Source of the DNA: Norana najaformis | Lineage: Eukaryota > Annelida > Clitellata > Crassiclitellata > Hormogastridae | Direction: 5' to 3' | Assembly: GCA_964023275.1 (NCBI GenBank) | Contig: OZ029914.1 | Coordinates: 46,139,838-46,203,837, forward strand | DNA: 64,000 nt | The notes under the pieces: model-generated | What the model saw: the letters and a program-made list of their open reading frames with translations, nothing else | What the model was told of the DNA's origin: nothing | Databases searched by the model: none | Position numbers and translations under genes: made by a program | Part shown: positions 48,501-60,310 of the stretch, in pieces | Numbering within the stretch: position 1 is the first letter of the stretch | How the letters are laid out: every line of letters starts with the position of its first letter

Positions 48501-51088
48501 CACCTCTTATCAGCCTATGATGATTGCTAGAGTTTGTTGAGAACAACATGTTCATGGGGCAGGCGAATATAATGAAGACTGGATAATATCTGTGTGACTA
48601 AAGGTTTGTAAAATTTCACCTAACCAAGAGATTTAATTCATAGAAGAAATTTTCTGTAGAGAGATAATTGTTTAACCCAGATTTATATAACTTTTAGGAT
48701 CTTTAGAACCAGAGTACAACTCAAAGCTTTTTAAATGGGCTGTTTAGGTCTTAATTCTATTGTCTAACACTTGACAGGTTAACGTGTTTTGCAGTTTTGT
48801 GGAGAGATTTACAGTGTAGTTCTAATCATCTTTGTTTCCGTGCTTATGTCTGAGATTTAAAGTGATTGGGGAATGAGGTGTAAGCAAGAGATTTATGGGT
48901 GTTATTTTGGGACAATATTTAGTTATTTAAAATGTTTTTGTTGTCAGAAATTACAAGTTTTGATGTCGGCTAAATACGCCTTATATGTGCTTGAGAAGTT
49001 TCTTCGAATACATTATGTAAATGTCCAGGTAATCATATATGCGAAAGTCTCTGTTGCTTTAGGAAAATTACTAAATTTTTGAATTAGTACTTTATTCCGT
49101 CTTATGGTACAGCTGATTATTGGGTTTGAGGCCTGAACTGCCATGTTTCTGCTGGTCTTTGATGTGGATGTCTTGTTTCCTATCAGAAGCTACTGGGAAA
49201 CAGATGTCATTTGTTTGATTTAATTGTTACTGATGTTTTTCTTTCAATCAACGACTGTCTGTAGTTTAAAACGTTTGTACCTTTTTTTGCCAGAGAATAA
49301 CTTTTGATGTTGAGTAGTTTTGCAGTTTTAACTCAGCCTCTAATCTAATTTGGCTCTACTGACTCAAAAGTCAGAACTTGTTCACCAACGTTTTGCAGCT
49401 ACAGAGTAAAACTGTAAATTTGTTCATGTAGTTTGATATGAAAGCTCTTGAGCATCGTCATCTGGATTTTCAGAAGTGCTGGGAACTAACAAACGACCGG
49501 AGTAGTTTTTTTCCGATGTAACCGTCGACTGTGAAGGCACAGGTAAAAATTTTGCATTTCTCTCAATTATATTCCTCTACTGTGTTCTGTCCTTAAGTAG
49601 ATGTGTTCCAGCGGTTTGGGGTTTCACGATTGAACCAAACAGTTCTTTTGGATTAAAAATGTTTTGTGGATAAGATTTTGTGGCGTGTTCAGGCGTCGGA
49701 GCGACAAAGGTCATAGGTCGATGTAACGCTGCATCAAAACGTGTTCAAAGTGGCTGTTGTCAGCAGAGAATCAGTTCTTTGTTGTTTTGTTGTTAACTGG
49801 TTGTATCATTAAATCGTTCTGTTCTATTCTATGCGTCGTGACTTTTGAACCTCTCAAGACTGTTATCGCTAAATTAACTTAATTAAATTAATTAATTAAT
49901 TACTTGTTACCTGTCTTTCTCTTTACCTCTGCCTTACCTATGTAATGTGGTGTTGGTGTAAGTGGCTTGATGTTGTATCTTGTATCTTACCATATTTTAC
50001 CTCTTTCTGCTTTACCTTTCTTTGTATTAACTTCTTACTAAGGTAAGAAGTTTAGGTAGAGGACCAATGATTTTTCTACCATACCTTACCTTTTCTGCTT
50101 ACCTTAACTTCTTCCCTACCTTATGGTACCTTATCTTTTCTAAGTTACCTGTTACTTCCACCTAGCCTTACACTAGCTTTTATCCATAGTGGTATTACCA
50201 GCAGAATTTGATCAGCGTCATGGCATGAAATTCTACAAGTGCTTGTGGAATCTTTAGTTTTTGTTTAACATTATTAAAACATTTTCAGACTTGTTAACTA
50301 GTAACCTAATGTCTACCAATAAGCTTTCTATAGTTCTTTTTCTGAATTCTGTAAATAAATTAGACAACTTTGTTAATTATTCACTATTATCTTAGTTCGA
50401 AACTAGTTGCTAAACTTGTATTTGTTTAAGAAACCACCTGAAAATTAGCAGCCTAATTTTTTTTAAATTTTACAGAGTAGCTGCATCAATTATTATTTAT
50501 CAGTATTTAATTATTAATAATCAGTAATAATAATTGGTTAATTAAATACTGGTTAATAAATTATTTGTTTGTTGAATATCAATTAATTAAATATCGGTTG
50601 ATGAAATATTGGCTTATGATTAATTGGTTATTAGTTAAGTTATTATTGGTGAAATAATCATTAATTAATTAGATTTGCTTGCATAACTAGATTTAGTCGT
50701 ATATTATAACTTATCTTGGTTGTAACAACTGAAGGAAACTTCTAGAGTCAGTTGAAATTATCTGTTTTATTGTTTGAATTCTGTCGTAATTTATTCCAGC
50801 TATCAGACAGAACTACCTATATCGATCGGTTTTTGCTCTTTGGCGACCTTTGTGAATGATTAAGTAGTGGTTAGCATGTTTAGTGATAAGTAATGAGGTC
50901 TAAAGTTCAAATCCCATGCAGGCTAAGAGGTTTTTAAAATTTGTCTTCCAGTAATAAACGAGTGTAAACAATATAGTATATTATGTGCATCCAAATTTGA
51001 GACAGTTGAGATAACTACTTTGCGCTGAGGCCAAGAAATTGATGGTGCTGTTGTGCCATGTTGCATCATTTACACATTCATATTTAAA

Positions 51089-52762
51089 GTGCAATAATGT
51101 TTGAGACAACTACTGTATGCTGAGGCCGAGCAGTTGAAGGTGCTATTAGTTTATTGTGCTGCATCTTCTTTGCAGTAGTAACTGATATTATCTTTTTTCT
51201 TTCAGTGTCTAGTTGTGGCAACAAGTGTTATGTGGTCATGTGGAAATGCACAACAGTTTATTGTACTTTGCCTCCATTGTTACCTAAACTTGTCTAACCT
51301 TCCTTCCTACCTTATTTTCCCTTCTTTTACCTGACCTTTCCCTTCCTCTTCTTACATTCCCTTACCATTTTACCTCACCTTACTTCCATTCCCTAACCTA
51401 TCCTGGCCTTACCTTACCTCGTTTGGAGTATGGTCAAGAGTGAAGGATGCACTGGTAGTCAAGCCAGGTTTACTATCAAAAATATTTTATAAAAAAAGGT
51501 GGCTGAAATTGGTTTCTGGTTTAGAATTGAACCCAATGTCTGTTTCGTAATCGTAATCTCAAAATTTCAGAAGCTCTTCTTAAAAGCTAAGCGCAGGGCA
51601 GCAGCTTATTCATGAGCGCTGCGGCAAGTCTGCGGGGTTGTCCAAAGATGCCATGTCAAGAACCAAGTCCGGTTGCCAGAAGACCAGAGAGAGAAGGGGA
51701 GAGGAGGGTTGTGTTTAAGCTGATAGGGTGAACAATGGAAGGGATAAAGATTTGGATTCACTGAGGTCTTTAACCATCAGACAAAATCTAAATGAAGCTC
51801 ACAAATGGGTGAGCAGAGGTAATAATAGTTCAGAGACTGCTTTTTAATCGTTTGTGTGTTGAAGTCGTTTGCATTTGTCTAGCTATGCAACTGTTTGCTT
51901 AAGTTGTTCAATTTGATAGAACAATAATGTGCAATAATGTTTGAGACAACTACTGTATGCTGAGGCCGAGCAGTTGAAGGTGCTATTAGTTTATTGTGCT
52001 GCATCTTCTTTGCAGTAGTAACTGATATTATCTTTTTTCTTTCAGTGTCTAGTTGTGGCAACAAGTGTTATGTGGTCATGTGGAAATGCACAACAGTTTA
52101 TTGTACTTTGCCTCCATTGTTACCTAAACTTGTCTAACCTTCCTTCCTACCTTATTTTCCCTTCTTTTACCTGACCTTTCCCTTCCTCTTCTTACATTCC
52201 CTTACCATTTTACCTCACCTTACTTCCATTCCCTAACCTATCCTGGCCTTACCTTACCTCGTTTGGAGTATGGTCAAGAGTGAAGGATGCACTGGTAGTC
52301 AAGCCAGGTTTACTATCAAAAATATTTTATAAAAAAAGGTGGCTGAAATTGGTTTCTGGTTTAGAATTGAACCCAATGTCTGTTTCGTAATCGTAATCTC
52401 AAAATTTCAGAAGCTCTTCTTAAAAGCTAAGCGCAGGGCAGCAGCTTATTCATGAGCGCTGCGGCAAGTCTGCGGGGTTGTCCAAAGATGCCATGTCAAG
52501 AACCAAGTCCGGTTGCCAGAAGACCAGAGAGAGAAGGGGAGAGGAGGGTTGTGTTTAAGCTGATAGGGTGAACAATGGAAGGGATAAAGATTTGGATTCA
52601 CTGAGGTCTTTAACCATCAGACAAAATCTAAATGAAGCTCACAAATGGGTGAGCAGAGGTAATAATAGTTCAGAGACTGCTTTTTAATCGTTTGTGTGTT
52701 GAAGTCGTTTGCATTTGTCTAGCTATGCAACTGTTTGCTTAAGTTGTTCAATTTGATAGAAC
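51089..52762. repeat. 834-bp direct tandem duplication, copies identical by eye
   Basis: Copies at 51089-51922 and 51929-52762 (period 840, 6-base spacer AATAAT). Line-by-line comparison showed no difference. Each copy includes a diverged reverse LINE 3' fragment (51547-51760 and 52387-52600). Just upstream, 51002-51088 is an older diverged duplicate of the copy's first 90 bases. Confidence 0.95.
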
Positions 52763-53811
52763 CAGAGTTAACTGGTTTTCATTTATGTGGTTATGAATAA
52801 CGCTCTCTAAAACGATGTCTGTTCAAAGGAGACACTAATATGGCTGTAATTCTGGTGCAGTAGTGACTGACTGGTAGCAGAGCACAGTTTCTGTGGCTGT
52901 CACATCAGACAGTTCATGTATGTTGTGTAGCAAATTTAGAAATTACGAGTTTACAGGCATATGTACCAGTATGTATGTATATATGCATCCAAGTATGTAT
53001 GTTTATGGGCATATATAGGCATGTATGGATGTATTTGATTATTTATTTAGTGCCTTTAGGTACCTCTGAGATGAGATAGGTGCTCTAACATATCCATGTA
53101 GTAAGATGATAAGCTGAAAGTGTTTTGTGACCTGTTTCCGGTGGTCGAGTTCGGAGTTTCAGTGCAAGATTGTTCCATAAACTTCTGTGCCCGGCTACCA
53201 GACAGTTGTGTTGGTGTTCATTCTGGTCACACTGGTGTCTGCTCTTGTCAGCCATTGATTATTTTTGGAGCGTGCTGTCTGTGAATCTCTGTCTCGGATG
53301 TTGCTTAATTTTTTTCTCTTTGCTTTTTTGACACTTGATATTTTGTTTGAGAGAGACACAAAGCCATGCTCTGAAAGCATGTCCATTAGCCATAGATGGG
53401 ACGCATATGGCTCTGTGAAGAGTTCCATATGGGACGTCATATGGGCATTCTGGACCCATATGGGCATGCCGGCTTTTTTGTTTGCATTTTTTAATTTTAA
53501 GCTTTAAAGACACAATACTCTCTTCAAATTTTGACAGGCGCTTGTAACTTGCCGACGACTATTTTATTCGTCATTTTTTGTGTTTGTTGCACGCCATACA
53601 TAGGCTATGCATGCGAAATGTTTAAGAATTCATTCGTTTTCTTGTGATATATATTCCCTTGAAGTGTAATAATCAATAGAAGTCGTTTCACTTACGTGTA
53701 AAGAATTGATTGTTTTATTACGCGACCTACTGGTACCGTGGCGCCATATTGTTTCCCCGAAGTTACCTCACTCCTGATCTGCTACCGAAACTGACCCAGA
53801 AACCCAGTTCT

Positions 53812-53915
53812 TCCAGACTTGATTCGCGCCTTCGCCGGCGAATAAGCTCGTCTCCCTTGCGTGACTTTTGTTTGGCGCTGAGAATTTCGGAATTTACATT
53901 TGCGTTAGTTCTCAC
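53812..53915 (+). mobile_element. CR1/L2-like LINE 3' end, old copy
   Basis: A diverged sense copy: GCGAATAAGCTCGTCTCCCT, TTTGGCGCTGAGAATTTCGG and a decayed tail, corresponding to GCGAATAAGCTGGTCCCTGC and GGGCGCTGTAGAAATCTCGG at 63.6 kb. Confidence 0.6.
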
Positions 53916-54522
53916 GATTATTAAGGCGATCGGGCGTGAATTAATTTCTGTGCGACCCTGCCCTTCCCCGCCTGCTGTGGTGCGCCTTACCATGCCCCGC
54001 CCTTACTCTCCAACTATTTCAGTCCAGTTCAATGCCCACATTTGTTATTCTGTGCTATACTATGCTCTGTTATTATTTTACACCTTTTTGGAACTGCTAG
54101 ATAGTCATGCCCCAGCAGCACCTTTGTGAGGTTCTTAAAATGCGCTATAGAAGTTTTTGGATACATACATACATACACGCATACATGTATGCAGTGACTC
54201 AACGACATCTGCAGGCAACGAGCAGACGACCAACGCCCGTCTTAAAACAGCTGTACCGTCGGAAACACAATGCGAAGACTCCTCTAGTAAGGCGTGTCTG
54301 CTATTACAGCCAGACAAACCCTTACTTAACTTTGGGCGTCCTATTTATATATTCATTTTAAAGGAAACATTTAGAGCGTGGCGGTTCTGCAACACAGCGT
54401 GTTAATTTGTTGGTTCTGTCGGCTCACGAAGTGAGACACTGCTACTGGTTATCGTGAACTGTTACCAAACCGCCTATTTCTACATGGTAGGCCTAAATAA
54501 TTAATCTAATACTCTATTTTCT

Positions 54523-54745
54523 TATCGTAATCTCGAAATTTCTACAGCGCCCAACGAAAGCCAAGTCGCGGGTACCAGTTTATTCGCAGGCGCTTAGTGA
54601 AGACAAAATCGATAGGCAAAAGGGTTGGGTTCCAGGTCAAGATCAAGGAGTCGGGCTGTCAGACAGTCGGACGGCTTCGGTGGATGATGTTTGAAACTGA
54701 AGCGAGAAGAGAGATAAGGGGAAGAGGAAGAATCAGGATAAGACA
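54523..54745 (-). mobile_element. CR1/L2-like LINE 3' fragment
   Basis: Reverse orientation: TAATCTCGAAATTTCTACAG, GCGCCCAACGAAAGCCAAGT, AAAATCGATAGGCAAAAGGG. About 220 bases of 3' UTR remain. Confidence 0.78.
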
Positions 54746-55148
54746 TATGTCTTCTGAGTCGCTTAAAACCCTTGTTACTGCATGTTATATTATGTCACGT
54801 TATGTTATTTCTCTCGACCTTAATACAACCTTATTTCCGGAGGTATCTGCTATCAGATGGGTCTCTTCGCACATAATCAGCTCTGTTTCTTGCCTGGTAT
54901 TCGATTAGTCTATAGTGTTAGGTATATTCAGAATATCAGCGAACAACGCGGTAGTTTTTCAGATTGGTGCTTTACAAGTAAACCCAGGTGCGGGTTCAGG
55001 TTTTGAAGCTAGCAGAGCGAAGAAATAATGGGATATGTGGCGTAACGATTAAACAAGGCATCAATCAGTTCATTTTGGTGGGACCTACGTCCACAAGCCC
55101 CGCGTCCATCCAGAGTCTATATCTGCATCCCAGTCTACTGATTTCTTG

Positions 55149-58100
55149 ATGTTGATGCAGGCTGTTCAAAGGGACCCCGATTGGTGGAAGAAAGCAAGAA
55201 ACATCTACGACTTCACAGTCACCGACATCGACGGACATGAGGTACCGCTCAGTAAATACAGGTCAGTTCATGGGGTCAACAAATTAGACACATGTAGATT
55301 GTGCAAATAGGTCAGTTCATCGGGTCAACTGACACATATTGGTAAGTTAACCCCGGGGTCAACTAATTACATATATAGGCCTAAGTTCACCCGGTCAATT
55401 AATTAGACATGTAGGTCAGTTCATCGGGTCAACTATAACTGGACATATGGGTCAGTGTATGGGCTATAATCCAATAATCCAGGGTTAGAATCCTAGTGCG
55501 TATCTTAAGTGGACAATTAGTTGTCAAGCCACAACGTAGACCAAAAAGTTAGGAAATGTTGTCCATCGAGTTCTTAGATCAGTTGCGGTTGTCGTGTTTT
55601 CGCTTCAGTTAACTTTTAACTATTTTCCAGTAAGTCTTTTGAGAATCGTTCAACCCCTATTAGAGGTTCTAAAAAGATTATGTAAACTTTCGCTTTTCCG
55701 CTACCTTGCATTTACCGTTATTTTTGCAGACAGTTATGTTACCGTTATCTTTACAATTACCTTTACATTTACCTTAACATTTAGCTTTTCCGCTTACATT
55801 TACCGTTACATTTGGCTTTACCTTTACCTCTGCCATTGCCTTTTTCGTTTGCAGTTACCACGTCATTTATCTTTAATTGCCGTTACCTTTACCTTTGTAG
55901 GCCCGTGCATTTACCTTTGTTGTTACGTTTTGCGTGACCTTTGCGTTGAGTGTTATCGTTACCTTTATCGTTGCTGATGATTCGTCATTGAACAGGGGTC
56001 ACGTGTGTCTGATTGTCAACGTCGCTTGCTTGTGAGCCCTAACGGAGCGAGAGTACAAACAGCTGCAAGCTCTGTACGACGAGTTCGCAGCCACGAAGGG
56101 ACTTCGAATCCTTGCCTTTCCATCCAACCAGTTCATGAATCAGGTCATAACTCAACTATAAGTGAAAAGCTGGGGTTTCTGAGGTTCCTTCCGACCACAT
56201 AATCTACGCAGACAACTTGTTTGATCTCTTAGTATCTCTTACAAATGCTGGCTACACATTTCGTCTAGTATTATAAAATGTTAATTATTAATTAACGATA
56301 TTGATTAACAGTTTTCTTCAAGGAATCGCAGTTATACTAATTATAATTGAATTATAAGTGAAAAGCTAGAGTTTCTGAGGATCCTTCCGACCACATATTC
56401 TACACATAAGGGCAGGCGTAGTGAAGTATCTCACTCGATATCCGATATACCCGATATATCCATTGAAAAATGATCAGGGTTGAGCCATACGGTCGCCATA
56501 GAAAACCGTGTACATTTATATTTACTCGTATTTCTCTTTCTTAGTACCTCTTGCAAACGCTGGCTATAGGCCCTACATTTCATTTTTCATTAACAATTAG
56601 AAATTATTAATTAAAGGTTTTCTTCAGCGAACTGCATTTATACTATTTATAACTTAATTATAGCTTAATTATATGTGAAGAGCTGTGAAAAGTAGTTTAA
56701 CTATTGTTTGTTAACTACAGTAGTTGCCTGATCTTGTACTTGTTATTTTGTAATGAACTTTGAAACCACGGTGGTCAATCGAGAACGCGTTTAGTCAGTG
56801 ATCAAGTGGTTGAGGGTTCGACTCCGTGTAACGACCCTGGTCAAGTTGTTTGCGCACACGTGCCTCTCTCACCAAGCAGTATAATTTGGTACTGGGGTAT
56901 GTAAAGTAAAGACGTAGGGGAGGCGCATATCTCCTTTTCTGGGTCTGTGAGCCAAAAACGGACGAATCCCAAGGTCCTGGATATACTGGCTCGGTGTCCA
57001 GGATCTTGGGATTCGTCCATTGCCAGCTCAAGGGCCTAAAGAAAAGAAATGATCGCCTCCCCAACGTCTCACTACAAGTGGGATATAGGATACTTTACAC
57101 ACTTAGACTAGCGAGCTCATCGCTTTTAAATGTAATAAAAGGCGCTATGTTATGTCTCTGAACACATGCATGTTGATTTTGATTGAATCTTGTTATAGGA
57201 GCCAGGCTCCAACGCTGATATAAAGCAGTTCACGAAGGAGAAGTTCGGAGTGACCTTTGACCTGTTCGCCAAGTGCGACGTCAACGGAGTCAACGCCAAT
57301 CCCCTCTGGAAATACCTCAAGATGAAAATGAACATTGAGTGAGTCGACATAGGCAAATACATACCAAGTCTGCTTCATTGCAAACCCCATAAACCCTAAG
57401 GCTATGCATATACACATAGGTCTAATGATGTTTACAATATATATATATATATATTATATATATATATATCCTGTATTAAAGTCAATATGTTTCTATAGGC
57501 CATATAGTTTACTACATAAATATCTAGCAGGCATACACTATTTACCACTATTGCGTGGGCCTCACTATTGATTAACGCGTATTCAAGACACTGAGGATGC
57601 CCGTTCGCATACCGACTGAGGCAAATTTCAGAGATTTGAATCTCGGGCTAGTACGGTCCGTACATGGGGACCTTGAGTGGCGGGGCGCCCATTCAAACGA
57701 GCAGCGGGGGTGAAGGATTTCACCCGATAAATTCATTGAAAATGAGCAGGGTCGAGGCCATACGGTCGCTGTAGAAAAACATTTACATTTACTTAATCAA
57801 ATCAAATCATATCTTTTCATTGGAACATTAGTTCATGTACGACGGCAATTTTGTAACATTTTGTGTCAAAAGTGTAACTATAGACTATAGCTGTTTTCAG
57901 AGCGAAATTTTTAAGTCACCTTGAAAAACTGTTGGCTAAATAACAATTTTACTGTGTATTTAAAGTTACATCAAATGGAATTTCACGAAGTTTCTTATTG
58001 ACGACAGCGGATTTCCCGTTGAAACATATCCTCCCAATGTAGCTCCAAACGTAAGTCTACTTACACTGTATATAGTTACAGTATGAGCATAATGAATCAG

Positions 58101-58246
58101 GCTAATACTGTAACACTACAGTATGTAGTATATAGTTACAGTATAGACCTAATGAAGTTTTAGCTATTTGAGCCGATATCATAATAAGAAAACTATAGTC
58201 TTTCAGAAATATCTACGAATATACAAACCTACATCATATTTGTTAG

Positions 58247-58300
<54 letters not shown>

Positions 58301-58612
58301 AAGAAAGAAGGGGTGTGAGGATAGGATCTGCGAAAGAGGAATTTTTCAGTCTTGAGTGAAAGGCCGATGCAGAAATTGCAAGCGGTGGAGCATCAGTGAG
58401 TTTGTATGATGGGTCAGATAACAGTCGTAGTTCTGGAGGGAGTTTGTAAGTTTATAGGCATAAGCCTATTTCATCCAGAATAAAAGCTAAAGATGAACGA
58501 TGGCAATAATAAAGAAATAAGTAGGCCTAATTACGATGATCGATCGATATTTCAACGTTTAGTTTTTGCTTCTTTTCAGGAAATCCGCCAGGATCTTCAG
58601 AAATACTGGTAG
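55149..58612 (+). CDS. GPX4: Selenoprotein glutathione peroxidase, GPX4-like
   Basis: Exons 55161 (or 55149)-55261, 55996-56143, 57199-57338, 57966-58050 and 58580-58612 join in phase. From ATG 55149 they give 172 residues, close to the 170 of cytosolic GPX4. The second exon has an in-frame TGA in NVACLUALT, where the family has NVASQUGKT. Other catalytic positions are present: Gln in FPSNQF and Trp-Asn in IKWNFTKFLID. Also seen are QEPGSN and PLWKYL. It should reduce phospholipid hydroperoxides using glutathione. The N-terminus is uncertain: MLMQAVQRD is continuous with the exon, but the same bases could be an acceptor (GATGCAG|GCT) for an unseen leader exon. Unusual: Ala follows Sec in place of Gly, and Ser replaces Cys in FPCNQF. 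The GPX4 symbol is by similarity. Confidence 0.9.
55590..55965. repeat. Degenerate TTTACC-rich tract, GPX intron 1
   Basis: Repeated TTACCGTT, TTTACATTTACC and CTTTACCTTT. It ends about 30 bases upstream of the exon carrying the Sec codon. Confidence 0.75.
56033..56035 (+). other. GPX4: In-frame TGA, predicted selenocysteine codon
   Basis: The TGA lies between TTG and GCC. Both flanks of the same frame match glutathione peroxidase: GHVCLIVNVACL before, and ALTEREYKQLQALYDEFA after. A simple nonsense mutation is less likely because the downstream exons remain intact and a SECIS-like hairpin follows the stop. Confidence 0.88.
56425..56540 (+). mobile_element. SINE 3' body fragment
   Basis: Shares ATCAGGGTTGAGCCATACGG and the AAAACCGTGTACATTTA tail with the 7.9-kb SINE family. 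It lies in GPX intron 2. Confidence 0.55.
56790..57110 (+). mobile_element. tRNA-headed foldback SINE
   Basis: A tRNA-like head with B box GGTTCGACTCC (56795-56850) is followed by two inverted arms. The left arm (56905-56982) has GTAAAGTAAAGACGTAGGGG...GACGAATCCCAAGGTCC. The right arm (57000-57102) has GATCTTGGGATTCGTCC...CGCCTCCCCAACGTC...ATACTTTAC. The arms can pair over about 75 bases around a short loop. It lies in GPX intron 2, about 90 bases upstream of exon 3. Confidence 0.7.
57439..57471. repeat. (AT)n microsatellite
   Basis: Short AT tract with a TATTATA interruption in GPX intron 3. Confidence 0.9.
57585..57800 (+). mobile_element. tRNA-derived SINE, sense copy
   Basis: It contains GGATGCCCGTTCGCATACCG, a B-box-like GAGATTTGAATCTCGG, GGTGAAGGATTTCACCCGAT and GAGCAGGGTCGAGGCCATAC with an AAAACATTTACATTT tail. 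Same family as 7905-8205. It lies in GPX intron 3. Confidence 0.7.
58246..58298. repeat. (GA)n microsatellite
   Basis: About 50 bases of AG dinucleotides directly abutting the LINE fragment that follows; on its strand the LINE tail may have been replaced by this expansion. Confidence 0.93.
58299..58455 (-). mobile_element. CR1/L2-like LINE internal fragment
   Basis: Reverse copy of the part encoding the C-terminus: TTGAGTGAAAGGCCGATGCA, TTGCAAGCGGTGGAGCATCA, GTCGTAGTTCTGGAGGGAGT. The element's 3' end is missing. It lies in GPX intron 4. Confidence 0.75.
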
Positions 58613-58873
58613 CCCTCATCTTATCAATGATTGCCTTCATCATATCTAATCATCTGTTTACTGCTTCTCGCATGAGACGTTTATAGTTAACACCACTAAT
58701 GCTGTCTAGTCCCAGCTGATACATGTAGGTGGTACGCTGTATTGGATTCCTTAATTTCAAAAATCAAAAATTCTAACGTGTGTCTACATTCATTCCTAAA
58801 CGAAATTTCGACTTGAATTCCGTGCGGAATTCCCTTGAGCGAACGGCTCCTCCTGCTCGGTGAACTTTACCCG

Positions 58874-58959
58874 CTTCACATTCATTATGAAGACCTTGCT
58901 CCGAAACCGGTTTCGGTGGAGAAGGTCGGAAACTAAACGTCGTACAACCGTCTGTGAAG
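58874..58959 (+). ncRNA. Candidate SECIS element, GPX 3' UTR
   Basis: About 270 bases past the stop, ATGA (58887-58890) and GGAA (58928-58931) can form the SECIS non-Watson-Crick quartet with tandem G-A pairs. It is stacked directly on a helix: GACCTT (58892-58897) with AAGGTC (58922-58927), one bulged G, then CTCC (58899-58902) with GGAG (58918-58921). AAA lies at 58904-58906, 13 bases after the ATGA. A lower stem CTTCACA/TGTGAAG (58874-58880, 58953-58959) closes it, with a large 3' internal loop. Confidence 0.65.
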
Positions 58960-59061
58960 AGAGTGGATTCTCCAGCTGCAGGAGGGGCTCTTCCCCCCAA
59001 GGAACCAGCAATAACATCGCTACATTTAATTATTAATAATATTAGACTATATAATAATGTT

Positions 59062-59067
59062 AATAAA
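59062..59067 (+). terminator. Poly(A) signal AATAAA, GPX
   Basis: First AATAAA downstream of the SECIS candidate, about 450 bases after the GPX stop. An earlier AATAAA at about 58483 lies in the last intron. Confidence 0.55.
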
Positions 59068-59439
59068 CAAACAAAACAATTTGTATGGTTGTATTACATA
59101 ATATTTATCGCTTTTTGATGACTTTGTTTTCTTTATTTACAGAGTCAAAAGTGGGGGGGGGGGCAAAATTACGTCTGCCCCAATTACATTTCCGATTGCA
59201 TTGACCTCTGACCTTCTGTTATGACACCCATGTGTTTCATAATGATGAGTTTAAAACAAATGAAAGTCTGCACAATTTGACACAAATTAACGATCGTAAT
59301 AACTGTAACAACAGGATCCAATAGTTTCATTATCTTATTTAAAATACAGACCTAGTAAAAATAAATATACCGAGTATGCAATACATATGCATAGATATAC
59401 ATATAGAAGCCTATGTGATACACATAAATATACATACCG

Positions 59440-59700
59440 AATAACCATTATATATATACATACATACATACATACATACATATATGCCTGTATGTATGTT
59501 TGTATGTATACATGTATGCATGCATGCATGTATGTATGTATCTATGCTTGTATGTATTAATATATGAATGTATGTATGTATACATGCATGTATGTATGCT
59601 TATATGTATGTATGTATGCTTATATGTATTAATGTATGTATGCATGTATGTATGTATGAATGTATTAACGTATGCATATATATATAGGCTACAACACATA
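59440..59700. repeat. (ATGT)n/(CATA)n satellite
   Basis: Tetranucleotide TATG with GCTTATATG and CATGCATG variants. Open frames encoding MYVCMYV-type strings are artefacts. Confidence 0.92.
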
Positions 59701-60019
59701 TATAACTACAAATAGGCCTATACATGACTAATATTAGACCTATGAAGAGTAGGTAATAGTTGCGTCAATAAAAAAATTTGTATGTAATTAATTTTAATTG
59801 TTTTGAGTCGACGCTGTAATCGGTAAAAAATAATGACTCGACATTATGTCATGAGGGTTTATCTCCGCATTTCTTTCCTCAGCGAACGTTAAGTTGTAAT
59901 GTAATGGGATAATAAGAAAAACCAGTGCCTTATGATTGAGAGTTAATTACAGAGACTATATTGATGATTGCTTCACTAAGTGTTCGTTTAAATGAACAAT
60001 TTTTATAGCGCTTTTTCTA

Positions 60020-60310
60020 GAATTTATGTATGTATTGACGGCTGTATGTATGTTTGTATGGATGTATGTATCTGTGTATGCTTGTTTGTATTAATGTATG
60101 TATTTATGCTTATATGTATGTATGTATGCTTATATGTATGTATCCATGTTTGCTTATATGTATTAATGTATGTATGCTTATATGTATGTATGCTTATATG
60201 CATGTATGTATGTATGCTTGTATGTATTAATGTATGTATGCATGTATGTCTGTATGCTTATATATATATGTATGTTTGCTTATATGTATTAATGTATGCA
60301 TGTAAGCAAT
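60020..60310. repeat. (ATGT)n satellite, second block
   Basis: Same tetranucleotide as the previous block, here with a higher-order phrase GTATGCTTATATGTAT recurring about eight times. The 300 bases between the two blocks are unique AT-rich sequence. Confidence 0.92.

Larger units (their letters stand above)
44986..55148. other. Intergenic: sorting nexin 3' side to GPX, no supported gene
   Basis: 10 kb with only short frames and repeats. The sorting nexin 3' UTR must start here; AATAAA occurs at 46107 and 47258 but no transcript end could be chosen. 45340-45480 is a degenerate GTAATGTTA tract. 48.6-49.9 kb and 50.2-51.0 kb are AT-rich with no recognisable element. LINE copies, a 90-bp repeat and an 834-bp duplication are listed separately. 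Confidence 0.6.

Noticed and set aside
49431-49520. Short frame FDMKALEHRHLDFQKCWELT after a TAG acceptor-like site
   Set aside because: It looks protein-like but is isolated, with no homology and no partner exons nearby.
53710-54129. 139-codon frame upstream of GPX, considered as a leader exon
   Set aside because: It overlaps a decayed LINE 3' end and shows no targeting-peptide pattern or supported donor that joins in phase to 55161.
58660-58735. An earlier SECIS candidate starting at CGCATGAGACG
   Set aside because: An ATGA and a TGAT are present, but the bases between them do not form the required helix; the hairpin at 58874-58959 does.
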